20,814 nt of DNA from Thermoplasmata archaeon (GTDB lineage: Archaea > Thermoplasmatota > Thermoplasmata > Lutacidiplasmatales > UBA184): assembly GCA_030039135.1 (NCBI GenBank), contig JASHQN010000103.1, positions 1-20,814 of the forward strand, in the 5' to 3' direction. Position 1 is the first letter of the stretch, and every line of letters starts with the position of its first letter. The notes beneath the pieces were generated by a model. The model ran no database searches. It worked only from the letters and a program-made list of their open reading frames with translations, and was not told where the DNA came from. Of the stretch, positions 1 through 7,482 are shown in pieces. The translations under genes and the position numbers were made by a program.

Positions 1-1089
1 ATAGGCCGCCGGGATGGGGGCGTACGTCGATGATCCCGGCGCCTCAAGGTAGAGCTGCATCGTCGCATCGATGTCGAAGATCGACGCCGTCGAGCCCCCG
101 CCGTCGCCGGCAAGGACGAGCTCGGCGTCGAGCGGAATGTACCCGGTGCCGCTGAGTTCGTACCCGTTGATCTCGTAGAGCGGCTGGACGGCCTGAATCG
201 GAGGGCCGCTCAGCGGCTGGGAGTTGAAGACGACCAGGTCGTACGAACCCGATTGGACGCCGTTCGGCGAGCTAACGGAGTAGTTGAAGAAGACCGCCGA
301 GTCCCCATCGACGACCGTGAGGTTGTTGTAGAATTGGATAGTGAACGGCTCTGGAACCGTCAGATCGGGTCCATATGGGTAGAAGTAGCCGAATCCGGGA
401 TAGTAGAAGCCGTTCCCCTCGATCACGGTGTTCGACGAGAAGTTGAGGTCGGAGTTGGTGAAGTTTACGATCGCATCGAGAAGGTGTAGGCTGTGGGTGC
501 TCTGATAGTAGTATACGACGTTCTGGGTCCACATCTGGTAGCTCGAGTTCGCGAATAGCGTGACGTTCGAGGCGACGGTGTTCAGTTGGATCGAATACTC
601 GTCGGGGCCCGCGCTGTTCGGATAGTTGAGGCTGATCTCGTTCATCGACAGGCGGCCCGAGACGCTCTGGTAGAAGCCGAGGGTCGGGACGTTCACGCCA
701 CCGACGTCCTGGATCCCGTAGTCGGCGATTCCCATCGGCGACGGTACGGTCGACGGGGAGGGCGTGATTTGGCCGTCCTCGACCCGGGCCGGGGACATGA
801 GATTTGGAAGGAGCTGCTCGCTCGCCGGCACGCCCGACCGATCGAGGGCGGCCGACAGCCTGGCCTCGATCGCGTGCGCCTTTGCTGCCGTGGAGGAAGG
901 CGCCGGCGCGCCCGCGTGAACTGACACTGACGCGGGCGCTGAGCTAGCTGCCGGTTGCACCAGTTGTGCCGCGCCGCCAGCGAGGTCGCCCGGGGTGCCC
1001 CCGATCCGAAGGCTCGCCGGGGACGGGACGAGTAAAACGACCGCAATCGCGACTACGACTACTAGTATGATCCGTCGCGTGGCGAGCAT
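1..1089 (-). CDS. Thermopsin-family (peptidase A5) secreted protease, C-terminus beyond window
   Basis: The minus-strand frame is open from the ATG at 1089 to the left edge (363 codons, no stop seen). It starts with a signal peptide: basic residues at 5-6, then a hydrophobic run of about residues 7-21 (IILVVVVAIAVVLLV). A low-complexity Ala/Pro/Ser propeptide-like stretch follows to about 110. From about 118 the sequence matches the thermopsin core: PMGIADYG, then SIQLNTVASNVTLF, QMWTQNVVYYY, PFTIQFYNN, and AVFFNYSV followed by SYDLVVFNS. N-x-S/T sequons are frequent, as expected of a glycosylated surface or secreted protein. Thermopsins are acid endopeptidases acting outside the cell. The pattern closely resembles the protein at the right end of the window, so the two are paralogues. 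A TATA-like element lies 22-29 bases upstream. The family call is confident; membrane anchoring cannot be judged because the C-terminus is missing. Confidence 0.9.
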   Translation of the reverse strand, partial: MLATRRIILVVVVAIAVVLLVPSPASLRIGGTPGDLAGGAAQLVQPAASSAPASVSVHAGAPAPSSTAAKAHAIEARLSAALDRSGVPASEQLLPNLMSPARVEDGQITPSPSTVPSPMGIADYGIQDVGGVNVPTLGFYQSVSGRLSMNEISLNYPNSAGPDEYSIQLNTVASNVTLFANSSYQMWTQNVVYYYQSTHSLHLLDAIVNFTNSDLNFSSNTVIEGNGFYYPGFGYFYPYGPDLTVPEPFTIQFYNNLTVVDGDSAVFFNYSVSSPNGVQSGSYDLVVFNSQPLSGPPIQAVQPLYEINGYELSGTGYIPLDAELVLAGDGGGSTASIFDIDATMQLYLEAPGSSTYAPIPAAY

Positions 1090-1110
1090 GGCCCGGCGAT
1101 GCGAAAGCCC

Positions 1111-1118
1111 TAGTTAAG
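1111..1118 (-). promoter_or_regulatory. TATA-like element of the left thermopsin gene
   Basis: The minus strand reads CTTAACTA, an AT-rich patch in GC-rich surroundings, 22-29 bases before the ATG at 1089. That spacing fits an archaeal promoter giving a leaderless or very short-leader mRNA. No Shine-Dalgarno sequence is seen. Confidence 0.4.
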
Positions 1119-1319
1119 CGTCCTACCCACGCGCATCACGGGCGTTGCCCGGCTCCGTGCCGGGGCGGGGGTGAGTTCACATGCTCTCTAAAGCCCTGTC
1201 TCGATTTGGGTGAGAACGATTGGCCCCCGCTCCCCCCGTTCGAGCCCGCACGTCGAGGTGAGGACGGTCCGGCGAGTGAAACGGGGCATAGAACGGAGGT
1301 CGACGGCCGCCACTGACCG

Positions 1320-2654
1320 ATGCGCGTAGCCGCGCCGTCTCTCCAAACCATCTTGCGCCGGATCCGCGCGCCAGTCTTCCCGCGGCGGACGTACGACATC
1401 GCCCGATATGGCGCGACTGCCGACCGCACGACGAACTGCGGACCGTCCATCGCCGAGGCGATCGCAGAGTGCCACGCGGCCGGCGGGGGGCACGTGCTCG
1501 TTCCTCCGGGCGGGTACCTCATCCGTGGGCCAATCCGGCTGCGGAGTAACGTGGACTTCCACCTGTCCGACGGAGCGACGATTCGTTTTGGCACCGATCC
1601 TGCGGACTACCTTCCTCCCGTCCTGGTCCGCTGGGAGGGGACGTTCTGCTACAACTACTGCCCCCTCATCTTCGCTGACCGTGAGCAGAACATCGCGCTC
1701 ACGGGCCGCGGAGTGCTCGACGGTCAGGCTCGACGCGCGTGGGGAGACTGGAAGGCCAAGCAGTCGCGGGACCAGCATGAGCTACGGGAGATGGGCCGCC
1801 GGCGGACGCCGCTCGCCCGCCGGGTGTTCGGCTCGGGGCACTACCTGAGACCCAGTCTGTTCGAGCCGCACCGGTGCCGCAACGTCTTGGTGGAGGGCAT
1901 CACGCTGAAGGGCAGTCCGTTCTGGACCGTTCACCCTGTGCTGTGCACGAACGTCGTCATCCGGGGCGTGCACGTGCTGCCCGGGACCACCAACGACGAC
2001 GCGTGCGACCCCGATTCTTGCGAAGACGTCCTGATCGAAGATTGTCGGTTCGAATCGGCGGACGATAGCATCGCGATCAAAGCCGGCCGAGACCAGGACG
2101 CGTGGGGCCGGCCGGGGTGCTCGAATATTGTCGTCCGCCGGTGCACGGCCGCCCGATCACGAGCGAGTGCCTTCGCGATCGGGAGCGAGATGTCGGGAGG
2201 GGTTCGCAACGTGTTCGTGCGCGACTGTACGGTCGGGCGGGTCCGGGAGTACGCGCTGTACGTGAAATCGAACAGCGACCGCGGCGGCTGGGTGGAGAAC
2301 CTGCGAGTTCGCGGCGTGCGCGTCGGGTCCTGCGCCTCGTTGGTCTCGCTCGAGACCGAGTACAAGGGGGTCCGGGGCCACCCTTATCCGGCACGGTATC
2401 GGGACTTCCTCTTCGAGGAAATCACCTGCCGGAGGACGGCGGGAGCCGCCATTCTGTCCAACGGGTCTGACCTGAGGCCGATCGAGCGGCTGGTGCTCAG
2501 GGACATCGCGGTTGAGCGTGCCGCCACCCCGGTGAGGATACGGCAGACGCATCTCCTCCGGGTCGAGAACGTTATCGTCAACGGTCGGCCGCTCCCTCCT
2601 TCGGCCGCGGTTTCACGCCCGTCTCGCCGGTTGCGCTTGGACGCGGGCGGGTAG
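1320..2654 (+). CDS. GH28-type (polygalacturonase-like) beta-helix protein with altered active-site motifs
   Basis: The 444-residue product has the layout of glycoside hydrolase family 28: an N-terminal GATADRTTNCGPSI segment (pectate-lyase-like start, residues 31-44), then a right-handed parallel beta-helix. Family motifs are visible. NDDACDPDSC (225-234) corresponds to the N-T/N-D-G region and ADDSIAIKAG (247-256) to the catalytic Asp pair. The well-kept IGSEMSGGVRNV (287-298) normally follows the GHG motif, and YVKSN (314-318) sits where R-I-K is usual. The GHG histidine is missing here (RAS at 281-283), Gly is replaced by Ala in the NTDG motif, and Arg of RIK is replaced by Tyr. There is no signal peptide, so it is probably cytosolic, unlike typical pectinases. 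GH28 enzymes hydrolyse galacturonan-type bonds; this protein may have a changed substrate or be inactive. It is divergent from the left thermopsin gene and convergent with the next gene. Fold assignment is firm, activity is not. Confidence 0.85.
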   Translation: MRVAAPSLQTILRRIRAPVFPRRTYDIARYGATADRTTNCGPSIAEAIAECHAAGGGHVLVPPGGYLIRGPIRLRSNVDFHLSDGATIRFGTDPADYLPPVLVRWEGTFCYNYCPLIFADREQNIALTGRGVLDGQARRAWGDWKAKQSRDQHELREMGRRRTPLARRVFGSGHYLRPSLFEPHRCRNVLVEGITLKGSPFWTVHPVLCTNVVIRGVHVLPGTTNDDACDPDSCEDVLIEDCRFESADDSIAIKAGRDQDAWGRPGCSNIVVRRCTAARSRASAFAIGSEMSGGVRNVFVRDCTVGRVREYALYVKSNSDRGGWVENLRVRGVRVGSCASLVSLETEYKGVRGHPYPARYRDFLFEEITCRRTAGAAILSNGSDLRPIERLVLRDIAVERAATPVRIRQTHLLRVENVIVNGRPLPPSAAVSRPSRRLRLDAGG

Positions 2655-2731
2655 GACGCGGCCCGCCTCTACGGTCCGCGCGTCGCGGCCGATCCACCGC
2701 GACGGTTCCCACACCCTGGGCCCTCTCCGTA

Positions 2732-2746
2732 CCGAGGGTCCCTCGG
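2732..2746. repeat. Inverted repeat between convergent genes
   Basis: CCGAGGG-T-CCCTCGG is a perfect 7-bp inverted repeat around one base. It lies in the 143-bp gap between the convergent stop codons of the GH28-like and SDR genes. It could fold in transcripts from either side. There is no T-run next to it, so a terminator role is only a guess. Confidence 0.5.
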
Positions 2747-2775
2747 GCCGGTCACGTTCCGGCAGCCTTCTTCCA

Positions 2776-2792
2776 CCGCCCGGGGCGGGCGG
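2776..2792. repeat. Second inverted repeat, next to the SDR stop codon
   Basis: CCGCCC-GGGGC-GGGCGG gives a 6-bp all-GC stem with a 5-base loop, just past the stop (2798-2800) of the minus-strand dehydrogenase gene. No T-run follows in either direction. It may end or stabilise the 3' end of that mRNA. Confidence 0.4.
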
Positions 2793-2797
2793 CCGTG

Positions 2798-3460
2798 CTA
2801 CCGGCCGATCTCGTTGATCTCCTTCGTGCCGAGGATCGGGTGAGGGTAGCCGTCGCGCGCGAGCCGAAGCATTGCCCGGCCGACCCGTTCCGTCGTGGTC
2901 GCCACACCGAGCCCGACCGCCAGGACTACGATCGGCCACAGGATGACGTAGAGCACCCGATACTGCGGAGTCCGCGAGTGAATTCCGTGGCGGGCCTGGA
3001 TGATTCCCGGCCGCAGCATGAAGGCGGACCTGAACGGTAGCCGCAACAACGCGTTCTCGGTGCGGCCCTTCACGCGGGCCCACATCGTCCGACCTCGTTC
3101 GGTACTGTCCGTCCCGGCGCCCGACACGTAGACGAACGTGAGGCGACCGGGATTGAGCCGCACGAGCGTCGTCGCGGCGGCGAGCGTGAGGTCGTAGGTG
3201 ATCCGTGCATACTCCGCTTCGCTCTTCCCCACGGAGGTGGTTCCGAGCGGGAAGAAGCAGGCGTCGTAGCCGGTCAGCCGGTCCTCGACCGAGTCGAGCT
3301 GCGCCGGGTCGGGGACGACGATCTCCTCGAGCTTCGCATGGGAGGTTCCGAGGGGTTGGCGAACCACCGCTGCGACGTGCTCAACGTCCGGCGCGAGAAG
3401 GCACTCTCGGAGGACTCCCTGTCCCACCATCCCCGAGGCCCCGAAGATCAGCACGCGCAC
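2798..3460 (-). CDS. Atypical short-chain dehydrogenase / NAD(P)-binding epimerase-like protein
   Basis: The 220-residue protein opens directly with a Rossmann nucleotide-binding motif, MRVLIFGASGMVGQGV (residues 1-16), typical of atypical or extended SDRs. The mid-region has FFPLGTTSVGKSEAEY, the strand FVYVSGAGTDST (109-120) and MWARVKGRTENAL (126-138). The last occupies the place of the YxxxK active site, with Trp instead of Tyr at the first position. A hydrophobic stretch at about 168-186 may form a membrane-contacting helix. It resembles bacterial and archaeal proteins annotated as NAD-dependent epimerase/dehydratase or HTATIP2/TIP30-like. The substrate cannot be told. The start codon is GTG at 3460, where the Rossmann motif begins; the weak AT-rich TTCTTACG patch about 20-27 bases upstream could be its promoter. 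It is convergent with the GH28-like gene. Confidence 0.85.
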   Translation of the reverse strand: MRVLIFGASGMVGQGVLRECLLAPDVEHVAAVVRQPLGTSHAKLEEIVVPDPAQLDSVEDRLTGYDACFFPLGTTSVGKSEAEYARITYDLTLAAATTLVRLNPGRLTFVYVSGAGTDSTERGRTMWARVKGRTENALLRLPFRSAFMLRPGIIQARHGIHSRTPQYRVLYVILWPIVVLAVGLGVATTTERVGRAMLRLARDGYPHPILGTKEINEIGR

Positions 3461-3598
3461 GGCTCACGGGTACGCCGCGCCCGTAAGAACCCGTCGGGTC
3501 CGTACGCCCGAGGCCGGTGGGGTTCGCCTCCCCGTTCGTCGAGGCGAGCGCTCGGGGGGGGCGCGGATCGGTCCTGCAGAAGGCCCCAGGGCGCCCGT

Positions 3599-4702
3599 CT
3601 ATACTAGCCCCGGAAGCGCGCGCCCGTCGACCTCGACCCGGGCGCCGACGTTGATCGCGAACCCGAAGAACGGGGAACGGTTCCTACCGTCGATGAAACG
3701 GTTGCCGCCGACGGCGACCATGATCGCACCCTTCTCGAGATCCTCGACCTGAGGGGTGTTGTGGAGCCCGGGGTTCAGTCCGATGCCGAGTTGGCTCGGC
3801 TGGTCGCGCCCCTTCCCGCCTTTCGCGAACCCATCGTCGAAGAGCGCCGCCCCTCGCTCGAAGTGGTGGTCGATGAGCCGGCCCTTCTCGAACTGGAGCA
3901 CTCCGCCGACCGCGCTCGTGAAGTCGTTGTAGCTCGAGCGGTTCGCGATGAACGTGCCGTCCGCTACCGTCTCGTCGACTGCGACCCGCACCGATCCCGA
4001 AGGTAACCCCTGGAGGGCGCCAAACGGCCGCTTCTGCTCTTCAGGGTTGATCCGTCCCCACATGGCCCGGGGTCGGCGATGTCGAAGGGCAAGAGAGAGG
4101 TCCGTGCCCTGGTCGTCCCGGATGCGCACCTTTCGGCCGTTCTGCAGGGCACGGGCGATCGGCTCGGCGGCGCGTCGTAGCGCTGCCGGGTCGACCAGCG
4201 TCGCCGAGATTATCTGGTCGATCCAAGACTGCTCGTCGACGCCGTACGATTGCGCAAGGCTCGGGTACGGTCGACCGAGCTCGAGCCGGAATCCCCGCAG
4301 CCCGGCCTTGCGAGCCGCGGCGTACCACGCGTCGTTGAACGCGAAGACGCGCTCTCTCCGCTTGGGCGGGAGCTGCTCGAACCGGGGCTTGTCCCCGAAG
4401 CCCCACATGTGCAGATAGACGTCGGTCTTTCCGAGCAAGGCCCACTCGTGCGGCGGAGCCGCGCCGAGAAGCCCCTCCTCGCCGCGTTCGATGGCGTCCC
4501 AGTAGGCCTCCTCGTCCTCGTAGAGGATCACCGGCAGGGCGCCCATGTGCCGTGCCTCGCGGGCGAAAGCGACCGCCCAATCGATCGTGTGGCTGAAGCC
4601 CTCGATCGCGAGAGTTTCTCCTTTCCTCAGCTGGGCGTTCTTGGTAAGGACGGATCGCGCGACTTGGGTCATCGTCTCCGAGGATACGGTGGCGGGCGAC
4701 AT
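3599..4702 (-). CDS. M29 (aminopeptidase T/AmpS)-like protein lacking the metal-ligand residues
   Basis: The 367-residue length and segment order match the M29 thermophilic aminopeptidase family: VARSVLTKNAQLRKGE near the start, IRDDQGTDLSLALR (194-207), GLPSGSVRVAVDETVADGTF (232-251), SQLGIGLNPG (303-312), and NRSPFFGF followed by VEVDG near the C-terminus. M29 enzymes bind two metal ions through Glu, Glu, His and Asp residues in these segments. Compared with the usual LP-x-G-E, G-E-L-G-I-G and NRS-x-x-H-W-D patterns (from memory), this protein has Ser237, Gln304, Phe346 and Phe348 instead. It therefore looks like a non-peptidase homologue, perhaps a pseudoenzyme or one with different chemistry. 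The ATG at 4702 is preceded by a TATA-like TTGAATAG at leaderless spacing. Family membership is likely; function is unknown. Confidence 0.8.
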   Translation of the reverse strand: MSPATVSSETMTQVARSVLTKNAQLRKGETLAIEGFSHTIDWAVAFAREARHMGALPVILYEDEEAYWDAIERGEEGLLGAAPPHEWALLGKTDVYLHMWGFGDKPRFEQLPPKRRERVFAFNDAWYAAARKAGLRGFRLELGRPYPSLAQSYGVDEQSWIDQIISATLVDPAALRRAAEPIARALQNGRKVRIRDDQGTDLSLALRHRRPRAMWGRINPEEQKRPFGALQGLPSGSVRVAVDETVADGTFIANRSSYNDFTSAVGGVLQFEKGRLIDHHFERGAALFDDGFAKGGKGRDQPSQLGIGLNPGLHNTPQVEDLEKGAIMVAVGGNRFIDGRNRSPFFGFAINVGARVEVDGRALPGLV

Positions 4703-4723
4703 CGCGTGGACGAGGCCACACCG

Positions 4724-4731
4724 CTATTCAA
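4724..4731 (-). promoter_or_regulatory. TATA-like element of the M29-like gene
   Basis: TTGAATAG on the minus strand lies 22-29 bases before the ATG at 4702. This fits a leaderless archaeal transcript. The rest of the gap up to 4960 shows no gene. Confidence 0.4.
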
Positions 4732-4960
4732 CCATGCGGGGGTGCCGGTCCGAAAGGCTTCGGGTGCGCCCGAACTCTACCCACCCGCTCGGGCGTCGCC
4801 GCACCGGTCGCCACGGCGATCTCGGGGGGGCCCGAGGGTCCGCACTGCCCGACGACCCCTCCCGGGCGGAACGGGACGCATAGAGCTGGCGACGCGTCCA
4901 GGGCCCGCATGGCGACCTCACCCGCCCGCCGTTCCGGGGACGGGGAGAAAGCGGATGCAG

Positions 4961-5413
4961 TCAACGGTGAAGCTCGTGGGCTGCCTTACGGAGCTCTTTC
5001 CGGAGGAAAAGGAACAGCCATTCGACCTCGTAAATGCCCGGGATGAGGAGCTCGAGAGCGAGCCACCACGGGACGCGGACCGAGGGTAGGCTGTCCATTC
5101 CGGTCCAGATCGCCTTCGAGATGCGGTGCCGTCCGTCGAGCGCGATCTGGTACCACCCGCGTCCGGCGATGATCACAGGGAACGTCACGTCGGCCCGATC
5201 GAGAAATCGTGGGAACATGCGGAGCGCGAGCCGTATGACTCGGTGGGAGAGCCGAGGAAGTTCCGACAGCGGCGAGCGCGTCACGATCACCGGGTGGGAC
5301 CGGAGGTACCGGATCGCGAGGAATAGGCCCGGACGCCGGTGCCAGTTGAGCGTACGGGAATCCTGCACGGATCGACCCTCGTCCGGTAGAGAAGGGCCAA
5401 CCGGGCGAATCAA
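4961..5413 (-). CDS. Small ParB/sulfiredoxin-like domain protein
   Basis: The 150-residue frame (TTG start at 5413) contains a central segment VIIAGRGWYQIALDGRHRIS (residues 80-99) followed by KAIWTGMDSLPSVRV. This strongly resembles the ParB/Srx nucleotide-binding fold signature, in which a DG-x-HR-x-x-A element is followed by a turn and a V-P-V-type strand. The C-terminal third is rich in Trp, Leu and Ile (PWWLALELLIPGIYEVEW) and may be amphipathic or membrane-contacting. No helix-turn-helix of chromosome-partitioning ParB is seen, so this is a stand-alone domain. A GTG at 5368 with GAGGG just upstream is an alternative start (135 residues). ParB-like domains bind CTP or ATP; the role here is unknown. 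It points away from the HTH_10 gene that follows. Confidence 0.65.
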   Translation of the reverse strand: MIRPVGPSLPDEGRSVQDSRTLNWHRRPGLFLAIRYLRSHPVIVTRSPLSELPRLSHRVIRLALRMFPRFLDRADVTFPVIIAGRGWYQIALDGRHRISKAIWTGMDSLPSVRVPWWLALELLIPGIYEVEWLFLFLRKELRKAAHELHR

Positions 5414-5531
5414 GTCTCGTTCGGAGAGGTCCCGCGCGGGGGTCCCCTCGAGTCCGGCGCCCCGGACCTCCGGTCATCCCCCGTACGACCGGCGCACTCC
5501 GGCTGGTCGGGCTCCGACAGGGCCACGGCAC

Positions 5532-5539
5532 GGTTTATC
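5532..5539 (+). promoter_or_regulatory. TATA-like element of the first HTH_10 gene
   Basis: GGTTTATC lies 42-49 bases before the GTG at 5581 and implies a leader of roughly 20 bases. The same octamer (GGTTTATC) recurs at 6435-6442 before the next gene. Confidence 0.45.
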
Positions 5540-5580
5540 CACCGGGCCTCCCTACTGCTTCGAGGGCACTCGCAGCGCGC

Positions 5581-6381
5581 GTGACGCCGAAGCCCACGAG
5601 CGAGTCGGGGAAGGCGGGCGCCGGCGAGGCCCGGGGTGATCTAGGATCCGCTGGAGAGAGCCCGCGCCGACCCGTCAAGTCGACCCCGCATCTCGCTTCC
5701 GAGGGACATGACGAAGGTCCGTTCTCGCTCTACCGGATCGTCGCCCAGCTCCCGACGACCTCGTGGGGATACCACTTCTCCCGGGCGCATCCGGACCTTC
5801 GGATCGAGCTCCTCAATCGGATCGAGACCGCTCCCGGCCAGCTCCTCACCGAGATCCGGATGATCGGACGCGATGCACCGGCGTGGAGCACCGAGTCCCG
5901 CCGGTATTCCCAAGTCCGCTCGGTGAGCGAGCATGTCGAGAGCCCCGACACGGTGCTCTATCGCGTGACGTTCCAGAGCCCTTCGATCCACGAGGTGACC
6001 CAGCGCCACCGGGTGCTCACGCGCTACCCGATCGTGATCCAGAATGGGTGGAGCCGGTTCGAGACGTTCGGCAGCGCAACGCAGATGCGCGCCTATCTCG
6101 CGGAGCTCGCGGCGGGGGTCGGTCCGAGCCGGATCGAGGCCGTGCGGCAGGGGTCCGTCTCCCGCGCCTCGCTCGGGCTTACCCCCGTGCAGGACGAGAT
6201 CTTCCGCGCGGCCGTGTCGACCGGATACTACGCCGCCCCCCGCCGTATCTCGGTGACGGGTCTCGCGCGTCGCCTCGGTCGGTCCAAGTCGACGGTCTCG
6301 ACGGCGCTGGTGCGGATCCAGAAGCAGCTCGCGGACTCCGCTCTCCGGCTCGATATCGCCTCGTTCGCATCCGGGGTCTGA
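5581..6381 (+). CDS. HTH_10 (bacterio-opsin-activator type) transcriptional regulator, paralogue 1
   Basis: The 266-residue protein has a disordered, charged N-terminus (1-45), a central alpha/beta region (about 46-190, beginning FSLYRIVAQLPTTSWGYHF) and a C-terminal helix-turn-helix. The last region reads LTPVQDEIFRAAVSTGYYAA (200-219), PRRISVTGLARRLGRSKSTV (220-239) and STALVRIQKQLADS, the hallmark of the HTH_10/Bat family of archaeal DNA-binding regulators. The central part may be a sensor or dimerisation domain shared with the paralogue at 7483-8238, including HPDLRIE-LLNRIE versus HPELRIE-IQNRME. The start is GTG; no ATG exists before the conserved core. It lies upstream of a gene whose promoter carries two palindromes, and it could bind there or act on its own promoter. 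Family assignment is confident; the signal sensed is unknown. Confidence 0.88.
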   Translation: MTPKPTSESGKAGAGEARGDLGSAGESPRRPVKSTPHLASEGHDEGPFSLYRIVAQLPTTSWGYHFSRAHPDLRIELLNRIETAPGQLLTEIRMIGRDAPAWSTESRRYSQVRSVSEHVESPDTVLYRVTFQSPSIHEVTQRHRVLTRYPIVIQNGWSRFETFGSATQMRAYLAELAAGVGPSRIEAVRQGSVSRASLGLTPVQDEIFRAAVSTGYYAAPRRISVTGLARRLGRSKSTVSTALVRIQKQLADSALRLDIASFASGV

Positions 6382-6405
6382 GCTCCGGAAACGGTCCCGC
6401 CGGTA

Positions 6406-6435
6406 CGAACCGGTTCGATTCGTCGAACCGGTTCG
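6406..6435. promoter_or_regulatory. Tandem palindromic operator candidate (two copies of CGAACCGGTTCG)
   Basis: Two identical, perfect 12-bp palindromes occur at 6406-6417 and 6424-6435, with centres 18 bp apart and 6 bases (ATTCGT) between them. The second copy runs straight into the TATA-like GTTTATC, so a bound protein would cover the TFB/TBP recognition region. This is the pattern expected of a repressor operator for the gene at 6505. The neighbouring HTH_10 proteins are natural candidates for the binder, which is an inference from position. Confidence 0.65.
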
Positions 6436-6442
6436 GTTTATC
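6436..6442 (+). promoter_or_regulatory. TATA-like element of the RecA-like gene
   Basis: GTTTATC abuts the second palindrome. Transcription would start near 6465 and leave a leader of about 40 bases before the ATG at 6505. No in-frame start codon lies between the two. Confidence 0.45.
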
Positions 6443-6504
6443 GTGAACTATCCGGACCGCCTAGATGCTTTCGAGACGCCCCGCAGCGGCGTCCCAGATA
6501 CCCC

Positions 6505-7314
6505 ATGCCGTCCATCCCGCAGAACACCGGAGCGTCGCCACGCAGTCGGAGACCTAACGACCCGGACCCTGAACCCTCGCTTCAGGACGCCGAAGCCGCT
6601 GCCGCGGCGATGGGCGAACCGGCGACTCCCCAAGGGTGGCCTCCGCGGCCGCTCAGCCTCTTCGTGTGGGGGTCGCATCGGGAGGCCAACGACCTGGTGG
6701 CGTATGCTCTCGCCCGGGAGCTCGACCCATCCCTCTTCTGGCTCGAGGTCGGGGAGGCGCCTCGGCGGTCCGCGACCAGCGAGCCGGCACGCCTCGGTTG
6801 GGTCCCCGCCGATCACGTCTACCTGGCTCACGATCCCGAGGCCCTGGCGCCGCGCGAGCTCCCGACGCGGGGACTCCACGAGTACGTCCGTGGTGACGAA
6901 TCGGCATCGCGGCTGGACGCCCTCTCGGGTTTCCTCCGCCTCCCCAACGTCGTCCAGGAGATCGTGAGCCGAGCGCCACCGGCTCCCCGGCCGTGCGCGG
7001 TCGTGTTTGCGAACGCCGAACGTGCGCCGGCGCTGCTCCGTCGCTCCGACGGTCCGAGCCTCGTGATTCTGGAGGCGCTTCGAGAAGCCTCGGTGTCGGT
7101 GGTGGTGTCCTACACCGGGAGGGCCCCGGTCGACCGACTCGGGTTCGACGTCGTCCTGCGGATGGACGTTCCCGGGCTCTCGAGCTGGCACGAGGCTCAG
7201 TTCACGTGCGAGCGGACCTTCGCGCACGGTCCGTTCCACGTCGGCGAGACCGCGAGGCTGTCGAGCGTACCGGCGTTCGTCTCCACCTTCGGGCGGCTCG
7301 CCTCGCGAAAGTAA
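6505..7314 (+). CDS. Unrecognised protein, possible RecA/KaiC-fold remnant without a P-loop
   Basis: The 269-residue product has about 45 low-complexity N-terminal residues and then an alternating beta/alpha pattern. A first strand and turn, LSLFVWGSHREANDLVAYAL (50-69), sits where RecA/KaiC-type ATPases carry the Walker A loop, but no GKT/S is present. A hydrophobic strand, CAVVFANAER (164-173), resembles a Walker B position. The end (LGFDVVLRMDVPGLSSWHEA, then FTCER) resembles the last strands of such domains. I do not recognise a named family, so the fold is an inference. It sits between two HTH_10 paralogues on the same strand and has its own promoter with a double palindrome, which suggests regulated expression and a possible partner role with these regulators. 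A later ATG at 6610 would remove most of the disordered N-terminus. Confidence 0.75.
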   Translation: MPSIPQNTGASPRSRRPNDPDPEPSLQDAEAAAAAMGEPATPQGWPPRPLSLFVWGSHREANDLVAYALARELDPSLFWLEVGEAPRRSATSEPARLGWVPADHVYLAHDPEALAPRELPTRGLHEYVRGDESASRLDALSGFLRLPNVVQEIVSRAPPAPRPCAVVFANAERAPALLRRSDGPSLVILEALREASVSVVVSYTGRAPVDRLGFDVVLRMDVPGLSSWHEAQFTCERTFAHGPFHVGETARLSSVPAFVSTFGRLASRK

Positions 7315-7380
7315 GGCCCCAGCGATTGATCGCCGGCCCGCGGCCCGGCATGGTGCTCGGTCGGTCAGCCGGATCCCGAA

Positions 7381-7411
7381 GAGGTCGCGTACCCCCCTTC
7401 CCCGCGACCTC
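7381..7411. repeat. Nine-bp inverted repeat with pyrimidine-rich loop
   Basis: GAGGTCGCG at 7381-7389 pairs perfectly with CGCGACCTC at 7403-7411 across a 13-base loop made almost only of C and T. It lies in the 168-bp gap before the second HTH_10 gene. It could be an RNA hairpin ending the upstream transcript or a protein-binding site. No T-run follows the stem. Confidence 0.5.
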
Positions 7412-7482
7412 GACCTCGCACGTCACGGGAGCCCGGCGAGAGATTGAAGTTCTGGTAGCGGGTCCCGCACCGAGGAGGCTGC

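Noticed and set aside
6411..6420. tRNA T-loop-like string CGGTTCGATT
   Set aside because: It is part of the repeated palindrome; no acceptor, D or anticodon stem surrounds it.
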